Below are positions 36,891 through 48,207 of a DNA stretch of 64,000 bases, one piece after another; positions within the stretch are counted from its first letter, which is position 1, and each line of letters starts with the position of its first letter. This DNA comes from Paraphysomonas bandaiensis (taxonomy: Eukaryota; Chrysophyceae): positions 310,001-374,000 of the forward strand of contig CBFFRP010000431.1 in NCBI GenBank assembly GCA_965644295.1, read 5' to 3'. Made by a program: the position numbers and the translations under genes. Under the pieces are notes generated by a model that saw only the letters and a program-made list of their open reading frames with translations, was not told the origin of the DNA and searched no databases.

Positions 36891-38045
36891 TTACGCGGCA
36901 TTGTCGGCGGCAGTGTCGGGCATAGTGAATATCGGGTTGGTGGTGAGACGGGTCGTAATATAAGCGAAAGCCTCCTCAACAGAGTCGGTGAAGAACAGGT
37001 CTTCGTAGTCCTTTCGGGACACAACACCATACCCAACAATGGCCTATGTTTGGATCATATTAACGCATCATACCATATCAATGACAAGTTATTACCTCCC
37101 AGTTAATGACGGTCCTCCAGTAAGTGGAATCGAAAAGCACAACGGGGAGGTCGCTCTGAACCTTTCCAGTCTGCTTGAGGGTAAGCACCTCGAACAGCTC
37201 GTCCATAGTGCCTACACCACCGGGGGCCACAACAAGTGCCTGGCAATAGTACATCATCCAGAACTTCCTAGTAAAGAAGTAATGGTATTGGAAGGCCAGC
37301 TCATCAGTAACGAAGCGGTTAATACCCTCCTCGAAAGGAAGAGAAATAGCCATACCAATATTCTTGGCGTTCGGGACCATAGCCGCACCCATATTAGCCG
37401 CTTCCATGAATCCCGGTCCGCCACCGGTACAGATTACGAAAGTCTGTCCATCATCTGAGTCCTCCTGCCCTTCCTCCACCTGACCGGTGTATCGGGTAAC
37501 ACCAGCAATGCGGCGCCCTTGAGCAAGCTTGATGCCTGATGTGCTGGACCACTCAGTAAGACGACGGGAGAGTTCCACAACCTTGTCAAAAACAGCGCAC
37601 ATCCACTGGCCAGCCTTTACGCGTTCGAGTTGACCGTCAATAACGGCCACTTCAGGGTCATCCTTTGCCAGTGAAGCTTTCTTGGCCTATAATAGAATGT
37701 AAGAGTGTAATACAAATAAAATTTAGTATACTAACCTCTAGATCAGTAAGAGCAGTCTCATATTGAGCAGTGGATTTAGCTCTTGCAGAGCCAAAGAAAA
37801 GAACAGTGGCTAAAACGATATTATTTAATATATTAGTAAACAAACAATTAGTTTATATAATACAACTTACCATGTACACCTTCATTCTTTAATCTCCATT
37901 TAGTTTCTTCCAATTCACACATAATTCTGATATTTCTAGCTTTGCTAGAGTTAAGAAATGCAGGGTTCTTATAGGCTTTAGTAACAGGGGTTGACTTCTT
38001 CTCATAATAAGCTGAGAGATTGTTAACTGCTTTACCACCTTCCAT
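36891..38045 (-). CDS. LOG / TIGR00730-family Rossmann-fold nucleotide hydrolase
   Basis: Four exons in transcript order are 38045-37871, 37809-37736, 37686-37096 and 37043-36891, totalling 993 nt and 330 residues. Introns are 61, 49 and 52 nt. Signatures: ATVLFFGSARAKS (59-71, first strand), TGGGPGFME (170-178) and the catalytic PGGVGTMDE (238-246), the PGGxGTxxE motif of LOG enzymes formerly called lysine decarboxylases. The last exon supplies AIVGYGVVSRKDYEDLFFTD and SVEEAFAYI, the usual C-terminal helix. Families with this motif release free cytokinin-type bases or AMP from nucleoside monophosphates, and most hydrolyse nucleotide 5'-monophosphates. The N-terminal 55 residues are extra and basic. 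The true substrate here is unknown. Confidence 0.88.
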
Positions 38046-38657
38046 GTTTGTTAATTGTAAAATACGATATTAGTATGTACTTTATATATATTCATATATA
38101 ATGATAGAGAGAGTGTGGAGTATATTGCTATGTATGTTGTGGAGGTATCTCAGCCATGCAGTTTATCCACAACATCCACAACATACCCAACTACGTATCT
38201 ATGTGGAAAAAAACACAATCCAATCCAATCTCATCCTCTAATTGTATCGTAGCCATCCCATATGTTGAGATCTGTTTCAGTTGTTGTGTATATTGTATAC
38301 CATATAGGAAACTTGTATGTACCGGTCCGGTAAATATATAAGTGAGGTTTATGTGTGTAGATCAAAAAACGCCGATTGTCCCATTTATACCTTTCTTTAT
38401 CCTACAAAAAAAACTGCTGTATGTACCAGTCCGGTAATTCGTGGATAGGGTTGATTTGTGTATGTATGTATGTATGTGTATGTGTGTGTGTTGCTCAAGA
38501 AACGCCGATTGTCCCATTTGTTAGAGACATGAATGGTTGAATATGACGGTGTTTTTGTAGTGTTATATATGCAAGAAGTTCACATGCTTGTGTTATATAT
38601 GAGGTGGAACAAGTTTGGTTGCAATTATTAAGTCCCATACTCAATATTATTCTATAG
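38046..38657. promoter_or_regulatory. Divergent promoter region with a duplicated block
   Basis: This spacer lies between the LOG-family gene (-) and the URB2-like gene (+). It carries a duplicated block. GTACCGGTCCGGTAA near 38318 and GTACCAGTCCGGTAA near 38424 are each followed by AACGCCGATTGTCCCATTT, at about 38369 and 38503. Between the second pair lies a TGTATG/TG microsatellite (about 38458-38490). AACTGCTGTATG at 38412-38423 is another copy of the window-wide motif. This may be a tandemly duplicated regulatory segment. Confidence 0.45.
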
Positions 38658-41600
38658 ATGTCACTTACTGATGTACCCATATCTGGCCTTTCTGCCGAAA
38701 AGGTCATACAGCATCAGTTGCAAAATTCTGTGCATAAAACAGCCAAAACAGTATGGAACGATTTTGTTACATATATTGACGATGAAAGCAAAGCTGATTG
38801 TGGCGATTCCATCATTAACATGATTCATGAGGTTGTAAAATCAATTGAAGTGATACCTGGAGATGATTTTAGCTATTCAAATGCATTTAAATCTTCACCT
38901 TTTGCTGTTGACTTACTCAGATTTTCAGCTGTATATTTTTACTTTTATCGTACAACACATCGCGAATGTGAGATACCAATAGTGCAACGAGTTGTTAACA
39001 CCTGCATAGAAGTATTAGAGTATGATAGGATGGAGAAAAGTTTCGATACTTTAGCATCTTCCTTACAAAAGCTGTTGAACTGTCTGTGGAGATACCCCAG
39101 TGCAGTTAATAACAAAGACTATGTATTTTTTTTGACAGGGCTTGTTTCCTTGGTAACACGCCTAACTTCAACCTATGGGAATCACAAAAAATTGTTTGTG
39201 TATGGCACAGGGACGTTTCTCGGGCCCTGCTTATCGGTGTATGCGATTATTGGCGAGACAGCTGGTGCCCAACCTACAGAGCCACTTCTTTCTCTGGAGA
39301 AGGCCTTGGACTCACTCTTAAACCATTCTCTGTTTGCTAGTGAACATAATCTGGATGAGCTTATAACTGTCCCGCTAGAACGCCTTGCGGGTGATACTGT
39401 ATCGCATAATGCGGGCGAGACCGCTGGTAAGAAGCGGAAGCGAGGTGATACCAGATCGGGTGCTCACACATCATACCATGCGGGAATTTATTCGTCCATC
39501 GTGGAGTGGGTCGACCGCCAAGTGCCACCGCACGGAGATACATCTTGTCAGGCAGTTGCGGAGGCTGTCGCTCGGGTGCTACGAGTTTTCATAGGATCTT
39601 CGAAACATGCTGCCAGCGAGGCCGAAGTTTCCGGAGTAACTTTTGTACAGCGGTGGCGCACGCACATCAAGCGTACACTGCACTTTGGCCTTGGTGTTGT
39701 GCTATCTCTCAATGCTGCTAATCCTTCTGGTACTACTTCGACACGCCGCTACGTATCGTTGCTCTGTCGGAACGTGGCACTGCAGTGCATGGATGGTGGA
39801 CTCGCAGGAGGTGCGGAGGGAACAGGTGGTGGTATTCCACAACACGAATCTCTCACTCCTTATGTGGCCCGCCTTCGGACCCTTGGAGAAACTTCTATTG
39901 TTACATCTATAGAGCTATTGACACAAAACTCTGCCTTGCTTCAGAACTTAGATGAAAATTTAGATGAGTTAGAGCTCAATTTTAGATGCCTCAGTGCCGA
40001 GGTGGTGTTTTTAACGTCACTATTGGCCCTTGACTGCCGCAGTTTACAAGACGATTCATTGTCTTTTGTCCTTCGAATTATATGTCGTATATCGGATATA
40101 GCTGTATCTCGAAACTTGTTATTGCACCCGTCTTTGTGCGGTAGTGTTCAGATGCTTGTCAGAGATATCCGCATTTTATACCTTGGGCTGGTCAATCTCT
40201 ATGGTGAATTAAGAAGGTCAGTATCGTACTTTTTTCCTATTTTTTATATAACACTCTCTACCAGACTAGACACGCTAATAACTATAACTGTAGCTGCAGT
40301 AGCTAGTACTTTCGCAGACGAGGCCTTTACACAACTGATATCCGATTCCGATATACCTTTCACCCTTGCCGGTTTATTCGGAGCAATGCCACACGGCCAG
40401 AGGAATAGCTGCTGGGAGTCCCTGACTATTGCTGCCACGTCGATCCACATTCCTGCGAACGAACAATATTTTGAAAGTGATCTTGAGAAAAAGGATCAAG
40501 AACCGAAAGGGCCATGTATGTCCGACTGCATATTTGTTGTGTCTCTTCTATTGGAGGCGATTGGACTATCATGTCCTGCTCATGCTCCCATTCCCTGTAC
40601 CGCCCTTTCCACAATTCTTGATCAGGTAGACTACGTATATTTAATATATTATTGGGTTAAGAAATTATTTCTATCTAGACTATCCGGTCATTGGAGTATA
40701 GCATGACGTTAACTCTTAATGATATCCAGAGTAGTAAGAAAACAGGACCTGTGCTAACTGGGGCTGCTCTTACCGCGGCATCTGTGCTAATGCAAATTGC
40801 TTTCAATCATCTTTCTGCATGTGCTTTTGCAGATTCTATTCCGGACTACCCATATGAGATCTCATTGCATAAGCCTATCTCTGTCGACGAGCCACACGTT
40901 ACCATCGAAGATGACATTGACAAACAAGCATCCGAAGTGCTTTGGACTGAATTTTGTGTGATGGCTGCTTCATTTGTAGTGAACGAAAACTTGAAACCTT
41001 TGCAACACGGACGGCAATTTCGTGGGGAAAGCATTTTGGCAGCATCGTTCGGTGTAATTAATGGTATACTGTCTACAGAAAAATACTCCAATGAGGAGCT
41101 TTATAGACTCACAGAGTCAGTAATGCGTTGTGTGTTATCGAGCTTCTCTTTGTTCTCTGTTGTCTCCGTCACTTCATCTCCACTAATGAAATGTTTAAAT
41201 AATTCTAACGGGAAGAGTGTGGAGGTTTGTGACGAGACTGATAAGGTAGCCATGGAACCTGGGCTAGACAACGAAACTGTAGACTGCCTGGAGAGAGCGT
41301 ACTTTGCTTCTAAAAGTGATGTCATGAACACTGCCCTGGATTTGGTTACCAAGCGTGTAGAAGCCTGGAATACATCATTGCTGATACATCTGCCGAAGCT
41401 CACTTCGTTTTTAATGGAAAATTTGCACATATGGGGTTCTCTTATTTCGTGTGCACAATATGTAAGGACGCAGAAGAATATGATGTGTTTATCATATCGT
41501 GTATTGTAGGGAGAAGACGAGTCTGATATCGAGTGCGATTTATCAAGTTCTTCACTGCAGCAGAAAATTCATCTAGCTTGCAAAGCCGTCGCTCACTGTG

Positions 41601-44177
41601 TGCTCAACAGTCATACCTCTCCTAGGTCAGCAGTTATATTTTAATAACGCTTTTCTTTCTGACAACATATTTTTATACAGCATTGCGAACGAATCTCTCA
41701 TACGTATACTTAATGACCCCAGCATTGATGAATTTTCCTTTGTGCCGACAGCAGGTATGAAATACAACGAATTATATTTGTGTTCTGACAATGTATTAAA
41801 TGTAGTGTGCGAGGAAATAGCAAGTGAAGTTGCCGAACAAGTTCGCAACAAGGAATTCAATATTTTGTGTGGTTGGTTGGAGACATTGTCGTCTCTGTCA
41901 CCGGCGATGTTGTGTCATAAGTGGCGCTCTATAGCAACATGCTGTGTTTCTGTGATTCAATTTCATTGCGAAGATAGCACAGGTATAGATTCGAGTACAG
42001 CTCGGTATGCTATATTGCTATTAAACTCTGTACTGCTGCACGTATTTTCTGTGCCCATTGGTGGCGAAGGTGAATCTGAGCTGTTGACGGACATTTTGGG
42101 CTGCTTCCTTTGCTCAAATTCTAATGAGTACTCTTTCGTGAGACTGGTATTGCGTTGTTCTGGTGACTGCTCGTATCATATCCATGAGGGTATCGGAAGT
42201 ATCATTGGCCACATTATACGTAGAACTGTTCAGTATATTATACCTGGTATTGCATATAGTGAAGTTGATATTAGCGATCGGATTTGCAAATTGTTCTGTG
42301 AACTCTTTACCAAACAAAGTTGTATAAACCAGGGGGCATATGTAGCAAGAGATACCATCAATACTGTTGCAATTTTTCTGTTAGACTCACTCGTCGATTG
42401 TCTACGGAGTACCCCTCAGTCATTTGTTGCTGAGCAGTTAGCAAGCGATATCCGACTGTTAGTTGGCCTCTTCAAGTCTTTCGTGGATGCGCTAGCTGAC
42501 AAAGTTGTGATGCTACCTTTTCAAGCTCCCAACTCAGGTACTGTTGACAGTGGTTCCCACATAGATTTATCGCGTTCTGGATTTGAGAGCTGCTTTGAGC
42601 TGCTTCTGAATATAGTACAGTCTAAAAACGAGCCAATAGACTCGGGGGCTGACTACGAAGTGCTCTATATTCTTCTGGCTGATCTATATAAGCTGCTATT
42701 TTTCACAAGTGATGTGAACTCGCGCTTCAATGGCAATGATGAAAGTAGGCCGCCCTTGGATCTCAGCGCGACTACTCACAATGCACTCGACTCTCTGCTG
42801 CTATCGGGATATCGTGGTTCTGGTTGGACATATTTTGTCAGTGTGTGGTTATTGTTGAGTGGCAAAAAATTTCACTCTGGTGGACGATATCTCCATGGCG
42901 ATGCTATTAAGAAAGTTATGATCGGCCTCAAGGATAGCATTACTAACGATGTCAAGTTGGCGTCTAGCCGCCATAGTTTGTCTAGTTTAGTGAGTACCCA
43001 AAGTGTTACCAACCAGTTGGGACAGTTAACATCCGATACAGTGTTCTCATCACACACCTCTTCGGCTTTACATAGTCTGCTTATTGTTACACCCCCACAG
43101 CTGCGGGAGCCACTTGTGGTTATTCCTACACTCAAGTCACTTGGTGTATGTGTCGGAGAGAATGGTCCCAATGTTTTGTTTGCTATTATCACTACCCTTT
43201 TATGTGTTGGCAATTCCGAATGGCGAGATGGGTCTGCTAATCATGCTTGGAAGAATAGTTACAAGAAAACTATAGTTCAATACGCCAGTGGATTGGCAGA
43301 GCGCCTGGTGAGCAATCGCACAGGTGGGTCAGAGGGCAGTTCTGTGAAGGGATATTGTGCAGTGATTGTACGGATGTCGCAACTTCTGCGTGAAGAGCTT
43401 CTGCTATCACAACAATCTCCAGTGCCACATCGTAAGGGTGGGGCTAGGTCTTTGCGTACCCGAATGTCGCGGGATACAGATAATACGGACCGGCAACTGG
43501 AATCTGCGCTTGTAACCTACATATTTGGTTCCTGCGTGTCATTCTTGTGTATATCGTCTTCACGTATTTTATCTCTTCTCCCACCTGCAGACACTGCTGT
43601 CGTATCTGAAAATAGCATTCACGATGTCATTGATGCAGTTGTTAGTCTTGTATATATGTTCATCGACGTATTGTCGTGTGTCACAGTTCCTGTGCTCAAT
43701 TCTAATCTTGGGAGTGTGGTAATCATGTTCAGACACCTAGTGGTACTTGCTATATCTTTGGTGTCTCATGGGTCTAGGGTAGAAGGTGGCAAGGGTGGTG
43801 TGGACGCACTTCGACTCGTCGGTAGAGCTCTTATGGCTTCAGCCTCCTCTAAGCATCTTCAGAAACATGCGCACTTGATCGTTGCCGGGGTTATTGATGC
43901 ACTCAGTGGAGTGTCGACAGGAGCACAGAGTAGCATCAGAGACAGTAATCATGTGGACATTAACAACGATATAACGCAGATTGCTGTCAGTATCAGCAGC
44001 GCGGATGAAATCCTCCGGGAACACCTATTCCCGGGAATATTTGCTCTTTTGGACAAGTGTAGGACCAGTAGACAAAGGAAGCAGATACATGCTGTATTAG
44101 GAGATAGAGCGCGTGCTATATACAGTGATTTGCACAATGTGTATCAGCAGGATTTTAAGTTTATTGGGAAAGCTTAG
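38658..44177 (+). CDS. URB2: URB2/NPA2-like ribosome-biogenesis protein
   Basis: Four exons, 38658-40625, 40679-41461, 41510-41625 and 41681-44177, give 5,364 nt and 1,787 residues; introns are 53, 48 and 55 nt and all keep frame. The protein is a long helical, HEAT/armadillo-like solenoid with few landmarks. The identification rests on the last 60 residues or so: HLFPGIFALLDKCRTSRQRK and ending DLHNVYQQDFKFIGKA. These match the conserved C-terminus of URB2 (pattern FPGI-ALLD ... L-x2-Y ... K-x-GK). Yeast Urb2 acts in the nucleolus with Urb1/Npa1 in early 60S pre-ribosome assembly, so this should be a nucleolar scaffold. A basic GKKRKRGD stretch in the first exon could be a nuclear localisation signal. 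The N-terminal two thirds are too diverged to check by eye. Confidence 0.7.
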
Positions 44178-44546
44178 TGATATGTTTGAATACACTCGAT
44201 ACCGCTTATCTATGATAATAATATATAATATAACATAGAGTACGTATATATATATTGGTAGTTTATGGGAAAAGTTTTTAAATTATCATTTCTCGATGTA
44301 GTTGGAAGTAAAACTTAACACGATGACCTATAAAATTTGAGTCGCCATGTAACACAACAACCAATCTCATTGTAGATGAAACAATAAGTAAATTACTAGT
44401 TATATATTATTAATTAATCAGCTGACAATTATAATTAAAACATACAACTAATATACAGTACCAGCTATTCTTTCACGGAACTTTGCAATAGTGCGGCTTT
44501 CTAACAACTACAGCAAAACCGAGTGGCATTCTATTAAAAGGGTAAG
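44178..44546. other. Intergenic AT-rich sequence
   Basis: This is the 3' flank of the URB2-like gene, AT-rich with a TATATA run near 44240. Nothing else recognised. Confidence 0.4.
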
Positions 44547-45200
44547 TTGACAGTAAAAGCCGCATGGAATCCACACACACCCCAGGCTGAGCGCTACTGG
44601 ACCGGCCACATTACTGCCATACAATTGGCCGACGCATTCGGACGCCACGTATCCAGCTCACTGCTCGAACATCAGTTCCACGTTCTCGAAAAATCCGTAA
44701 CCTCTATCCTCCTTCCCCTATATGGTGGAGGGCTCCGCATGCTTCGAAACAGAGGTCTCAGACATCACAACACAGACACGGCATCAGTAACACCGATTAC
44801 GACCCCACCACACTCACAGCAACGCCCGTCGCAGGATACTCACCCGACACCAAAAATACTCCAACTACTCCAAGCGACATCCACCCCAAGAATTCTATCC
44901 TCTGCAAGAGTCCGAACCCGACAGAGACAAGCACCACCACTCCGGAAACAACTCCTCCTTACTTGTGGTCGAAATCCCACCTCGACAACCAGCACCATCT
45001 ACACCACCGACTTACACTCTCATATACATCTAGCCCCAACCATCCCCCGTAAAACTCATGATACAGGCCCGGCAGACGCACTGCCCAAAGGCAGACCCCC
45101 CGATTAACCTCACTGCAAGGGACGGTTGAACCATGGTGCTCGCAGCGATGCACAAGCAGTCCCGAGACGGTAGCCCGCCACTAGTAGTATATAGTTATTA
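44547..45200 (+). mobile_element. C-rich island, possible remnant of a mobile element
   Basis: The composition changes sharply here to C-rich and A-rich, unlike any flanking gene. One open frame (44547-45107) starts with KAAWNPHTPQAERYWTGHIT and LADAFGRHVSSSLLEHQFH, which looks protein-like. After about 44730 a neighbouring frame reads a Thr/Pro-rich text (TDYDPTTLTATPVAGY, TETSTTTPETTPPYLW) to a stop near 45051, so a frameshift is likely. The end includes a GCAGACCCCCCGA stretch. This resembles a degraded retroelement or captured gene tail, but I recognise no reverse transcriptase, integrase, protease or LTR. Treat as a hypothesis. Confidence 0.3.
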
Positions 45201-45274
45201 GTTATTCTATAGATGTAAAACTAGTTTCTGTACGCAACCGTTCTCATGTAATAATCAGATATTCTTTCATATTT

Positions 45275-45460
45275 CACTATACACCCATATACTATCTCAC
45301 TATACATCACTATAATATATCACTATACCATCTCACAATACATCACTATACCATATCACCATATTATGCCACTATACTATCTCACTATATATACCACTAT
45401 ACCTTCTCACTATATGCCACTATACTCTCTCACTATACACCCATATACCATCTCACTATC
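45275..45460. repeat. CACTATA-rich minisatellite-like repeat
   Basis: About 185 bp are built from irregular units of roughly 14-16 bp, such as TCTCACTATACATCAC, CACTATACCATCTCAC and CACTATATGCCACTATA. Units vary in length and are not in phase. One open frame crosses the array but it is simple-sequence translation (YLTIYTTIPSHY). Confidence 0.8.
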
Positions 45461-45845
45461 CAACGACGACCCGGAGGCGGAGGAAGAGATACCACGAAAG
45501 TGCACGAGCAGGGTAAGTAATACTGTTCGTAAAGATGATGACGGACCTGTCGAATCCCAGCAGAAAGCAGATCTGATACCTCCCACTGTTTCTGAACTTC
45601 GTCAGGAAATGATGCCCGGTCTAGCAGAACTTCGTGATCTTTTTATGAGAAGAATTGACGATCCACTACCTGCGGATGATCCTCCACCTACTAGTAATGT
45701 GCCCCCAGCGGCTGTTGCCACGTCGTTTCCGAGCATAGGTACTAATACTACTGTAAGTAGTAGTGGTAAAGATAGCTATATGCAATGTATCCAAAATCAG
45801 GCTATTCGGTTGGAGCGTTTGCAGTCTCAAGCGAGGCAGATGTAG
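45461..45845 (+). pseudogene. Orphan open-frame fragment, hydrophilic with a short helical end
   Basis: Directly after the minisatellite an open frame reads NDDPEAEEEIPRKCTSR, then VSELRQEMMPGLAELRDLF, a Pro-rich stretch and QNQAIRLERLQSQARQM before a TAG. It has coding-like composition and a possible amphipathic helix but no ATG of its own, no recognised domain and no clear splice partner. It could be a gene fragment or part of the same degraded element as 44547-45200. Function unknown. Confidence 0.3.
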
Positions 45846-46373
45846 CTACATGAGAATATGATATTACAAAACACAATAGCAGGGCCAACTTGTAACGCAA
45901 TAAATACTGCTAATAACAACTATACTTGCGACTTTTTCTTTATCTTTAACCTCTCAGATACAAATTACAGTAAAATAATAACTCAATACTTAGATATGAA
46001 ACCTGGTGAAATTGCTTTACCAGGTTTTGGTATTACATCGACTTAGTGTTGAGACTGAAGATTCTATATGCTTGCAATAGAGTGCAGTATTCAGTATTAT
46101 ATGAGATGCGGTGTTATAGATATATCTATATGTAATTAGTATATTATATATTGTAGTATGAGACTGAAGTATAAGTTGGTGACTAATATACAGGATACGA
46201 TTACTGAGTGTGTGGTTGGTACATTATAGACGTAAATGATTAGTGTTGAACACACCGAATACAACCTAGGTTCTTTTTCATGTAATGTTATAATTTCAAT
46301 CTTTTATTCAATTGAGAACAGCAAACCTTAGCAAATAATATCAACTTCTGTTTGACAGTGTATTAACTGCTTG
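45846..46373. other. AT-rich intergenic sequence
   Basis: No supported gene. A 62-codon frame (45858-46046) follows the preceding fragment but is unremarkable. Nothing else recognised. Confidence 0.4.
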
Positions 46374-46885
46374 TGTCACCGCAAGCTCCAAGATGCAACC
46401 ACTTTTGCTCTATCACTCAAAGCTAATACAGCGAGGACGCAGAATGTTGATAAACCTGATATCTTCTGATTTCTAGATTTTTGAGTCCTTAAGGTGAACA
46501 GCCTGGATGCTTGACTTCGGCAGGCAGCCCAATACTCCGGATGCCCATGTTACATTCCATCAACAGCATTCACTACTAGGCAGCCCAATACTCTGGATGC
46601 TCTTGAGGTAGGCCCATTCCCGGATGCTTGACTTCAGCAGGCAGCTCAAAACCCCGGAGAGCAAGCAGAATGTTGATATACTGACATCTGCTGACTTCAG
46701 GTATATCAACATAGCTCAGTGCGTTTGCTTTGAGCACAAGTTAGTTAAATTACATCTGACTCTTGAAACACCTGCATTGGTAATAATAAGACATTCACTA
46801 CTAGAGAGAATATAAATTTACCAAATGACAATCAATTATAAGGGATGTTGATTATAATTTACTAATTGAATATTGAGTGAGTTCA
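46374..46885. repeat. Dispersed composite repeat, copy 1 (inverted halves)
   Basis: This block shares several segments with 53050-53480. Bases 46374-46500 (CACCGCAAGCTCCAAGATGC and onward through CACTCAAAGC and GAGTCCTTAA) match the reverse complement of 53300-53480. Bases about 46690-46735 (TTCAGGTATATCAACA ... GTTTGCTTTGAG) match 53383-53430 directly. The two halves are therefore inverted relative to each other. A GGATGCTTGACTTC/CAGCCCAATACTC unit is repeated within 46506-46650. Bases 46805-46885 match 53054-53130 directly (GATTATAATTTACTAATTGA core). No coding capacity; family unknown. Confidence 0.7.
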
Positions 46886-47253
46886 ATAAATTAAGTTTAC
46901 CCTTTTGAAATGTCATGTGTTGATATCATACTATTTCAACGAGGATGACGGAAAAAGGCCAACTACTTCATGCATACTTTCCACCTACAAAATGGCCTAA
47001 TTACAGCAATCTGTACTTTTATTACAGTGATTATAAGATTTGAGTTAAGCAGGTTTTGGTGACTACAGAGATTATATTTCATAATTAGTAATGTACTACC
47101 GACATCTGACAGGAGTATTTTGAGTAAATAGTACAATACATAATTTATACTACACCGTAATCAATCCGACTAAACAGTGAGGTAGTGCTAAAACGAATGC
47201 ATATGCTGCAGTTATTATACATTTCGTATCCCTATAGCCCCTATCATTTCAAT
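46886..47253. other. Intergenic sequence 3' of the methyltransferase gene
   Basis: AT-rich; no gene or repeat recognised. Confidence 0.4.
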
Positions 47254-48207
47254 TCACGGAAGAGGATTCTTGTCGTCTCCAGAGCCGTATGATTCATCGT
47301 CAAAATTCATCACTTCAGTTCTGCATCCCGGTGTCGCTTTAAATATCCATTTCAATGACGCTTCAAATTCCTTCACTTTAGGTACACCTTTGACAATCCA
47401 TTGATGAAGTTCAAGGAATATATTATCGATTCCGCAGAGCAGGTCATGGCGCAAGAGATGGGGTACAAGAAACCACTCCGAACCTTCTACATCAAGCTTC
47501 ATGACCACTTTAGAGTTCTTAGTTTGTCCAGGGCGGACATATACTTCACGCGCTAAAAACGTTGCAATGTCGAGAGCCCCGACAGTGACCTGCTGGGCTG
47601 TGCTTTCCTTCATTTCTTTCTGCCACGCTAGTGTTGACGACCCCCATTCATGATATTTTTCAGCAGCAGCAGTGTCCATGAAAAAGGTTATGTTCCCAGT
47701 GTAATTTGATATCGCTGTCTCAGTGAATATAACAAGGGGAAAAAATGCAGATTTATAAGCACTTTCAATTTCTTTTAATCTTTCAGTCCATTTTGGATTC
47801 GCTTCAAAGCCAAAAGTACATACACGATGACATTTTTCACCACATCCAAAAGTTTTTTGAAAAAATGGTACTAATTTTGCATTACGATAATGATGTGGTT
47901 CATACAATTTTCTTATTTGTATTCCAATATTGGTTCCAATATCTAGATATACATGTTCACACATACCTGAATATAATAATTCTCTTGCTCTACTTAAATC
48001 CATTCTATTTTGTATATTACCAAATCCACGATATCCAGTTTTTCTTCTTAAAATTGATGGTTTATAATAATATTCTTCTTGATTAATTGTTTTATGTGAT
48101 ATGGAATGTGAACGTTTGATATGTTGAGCTGTGTATTGATGATAGAGTGTACATATGATTACATAGAGAAGGATCAGTGAAGATGTATGTATTTTATTAA
48201 TAAACAT
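47254..48207 (-). CDS. FkbM-type methyltransferase with N-terminal signal anchor
   Basis: The single-exon product has 317 residues. A hydrophobic stretch at about 9-23 (SSLILLYVIICTLYH) after a short basic N-terminus suggests a signal anchor or signal peptide, placing the catalytic domain in the secretory lumen. SAM-binding motifs: YLDIGTNIG (motif I, 87-95), FGFEANPKW (motif II acidic residue, 132-140) and KLDVEGSEWFLVPHLL, the LDVEGxE motif typical of FkbM-family methyltransferases. Cysteines at GCGEKCHRVC and near the end (LLCGID, PGCR) could form disulfides, in keeping with a lumenal domain. Family members methylate hydroxyls on sugars or small molecules; the acceptor is unknown. Confidence 0.8.
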   Translation of the reverse strand: MFINKIHTSSLILLYVIICTLYHQYTAQHIKRSHSISHKTINQEEYYYKPSILRRKTGYRGFGNIQNRMDLSRARELLYSGMCEHVYLDIGTNIGIQIRKLYEPHHYRNAKLVPFFQKTFGCGEKCHRVCTFGFEANPKWTERLKEIESAYKSAFFPLVIFTETAISNYTGNITFFMDTAAAEKYHEWGSSTLAWQKEMKESTAQQVTVGALDIATFLAREVYVRPGQTKNSKVVMKLDVEGSEWFLVPHLLRHDLLCGIDNIFLELHQWIVKGVPKVKEFEASLKWIFKATPGCRTEVMNFDDESYGSGDDKNPLP

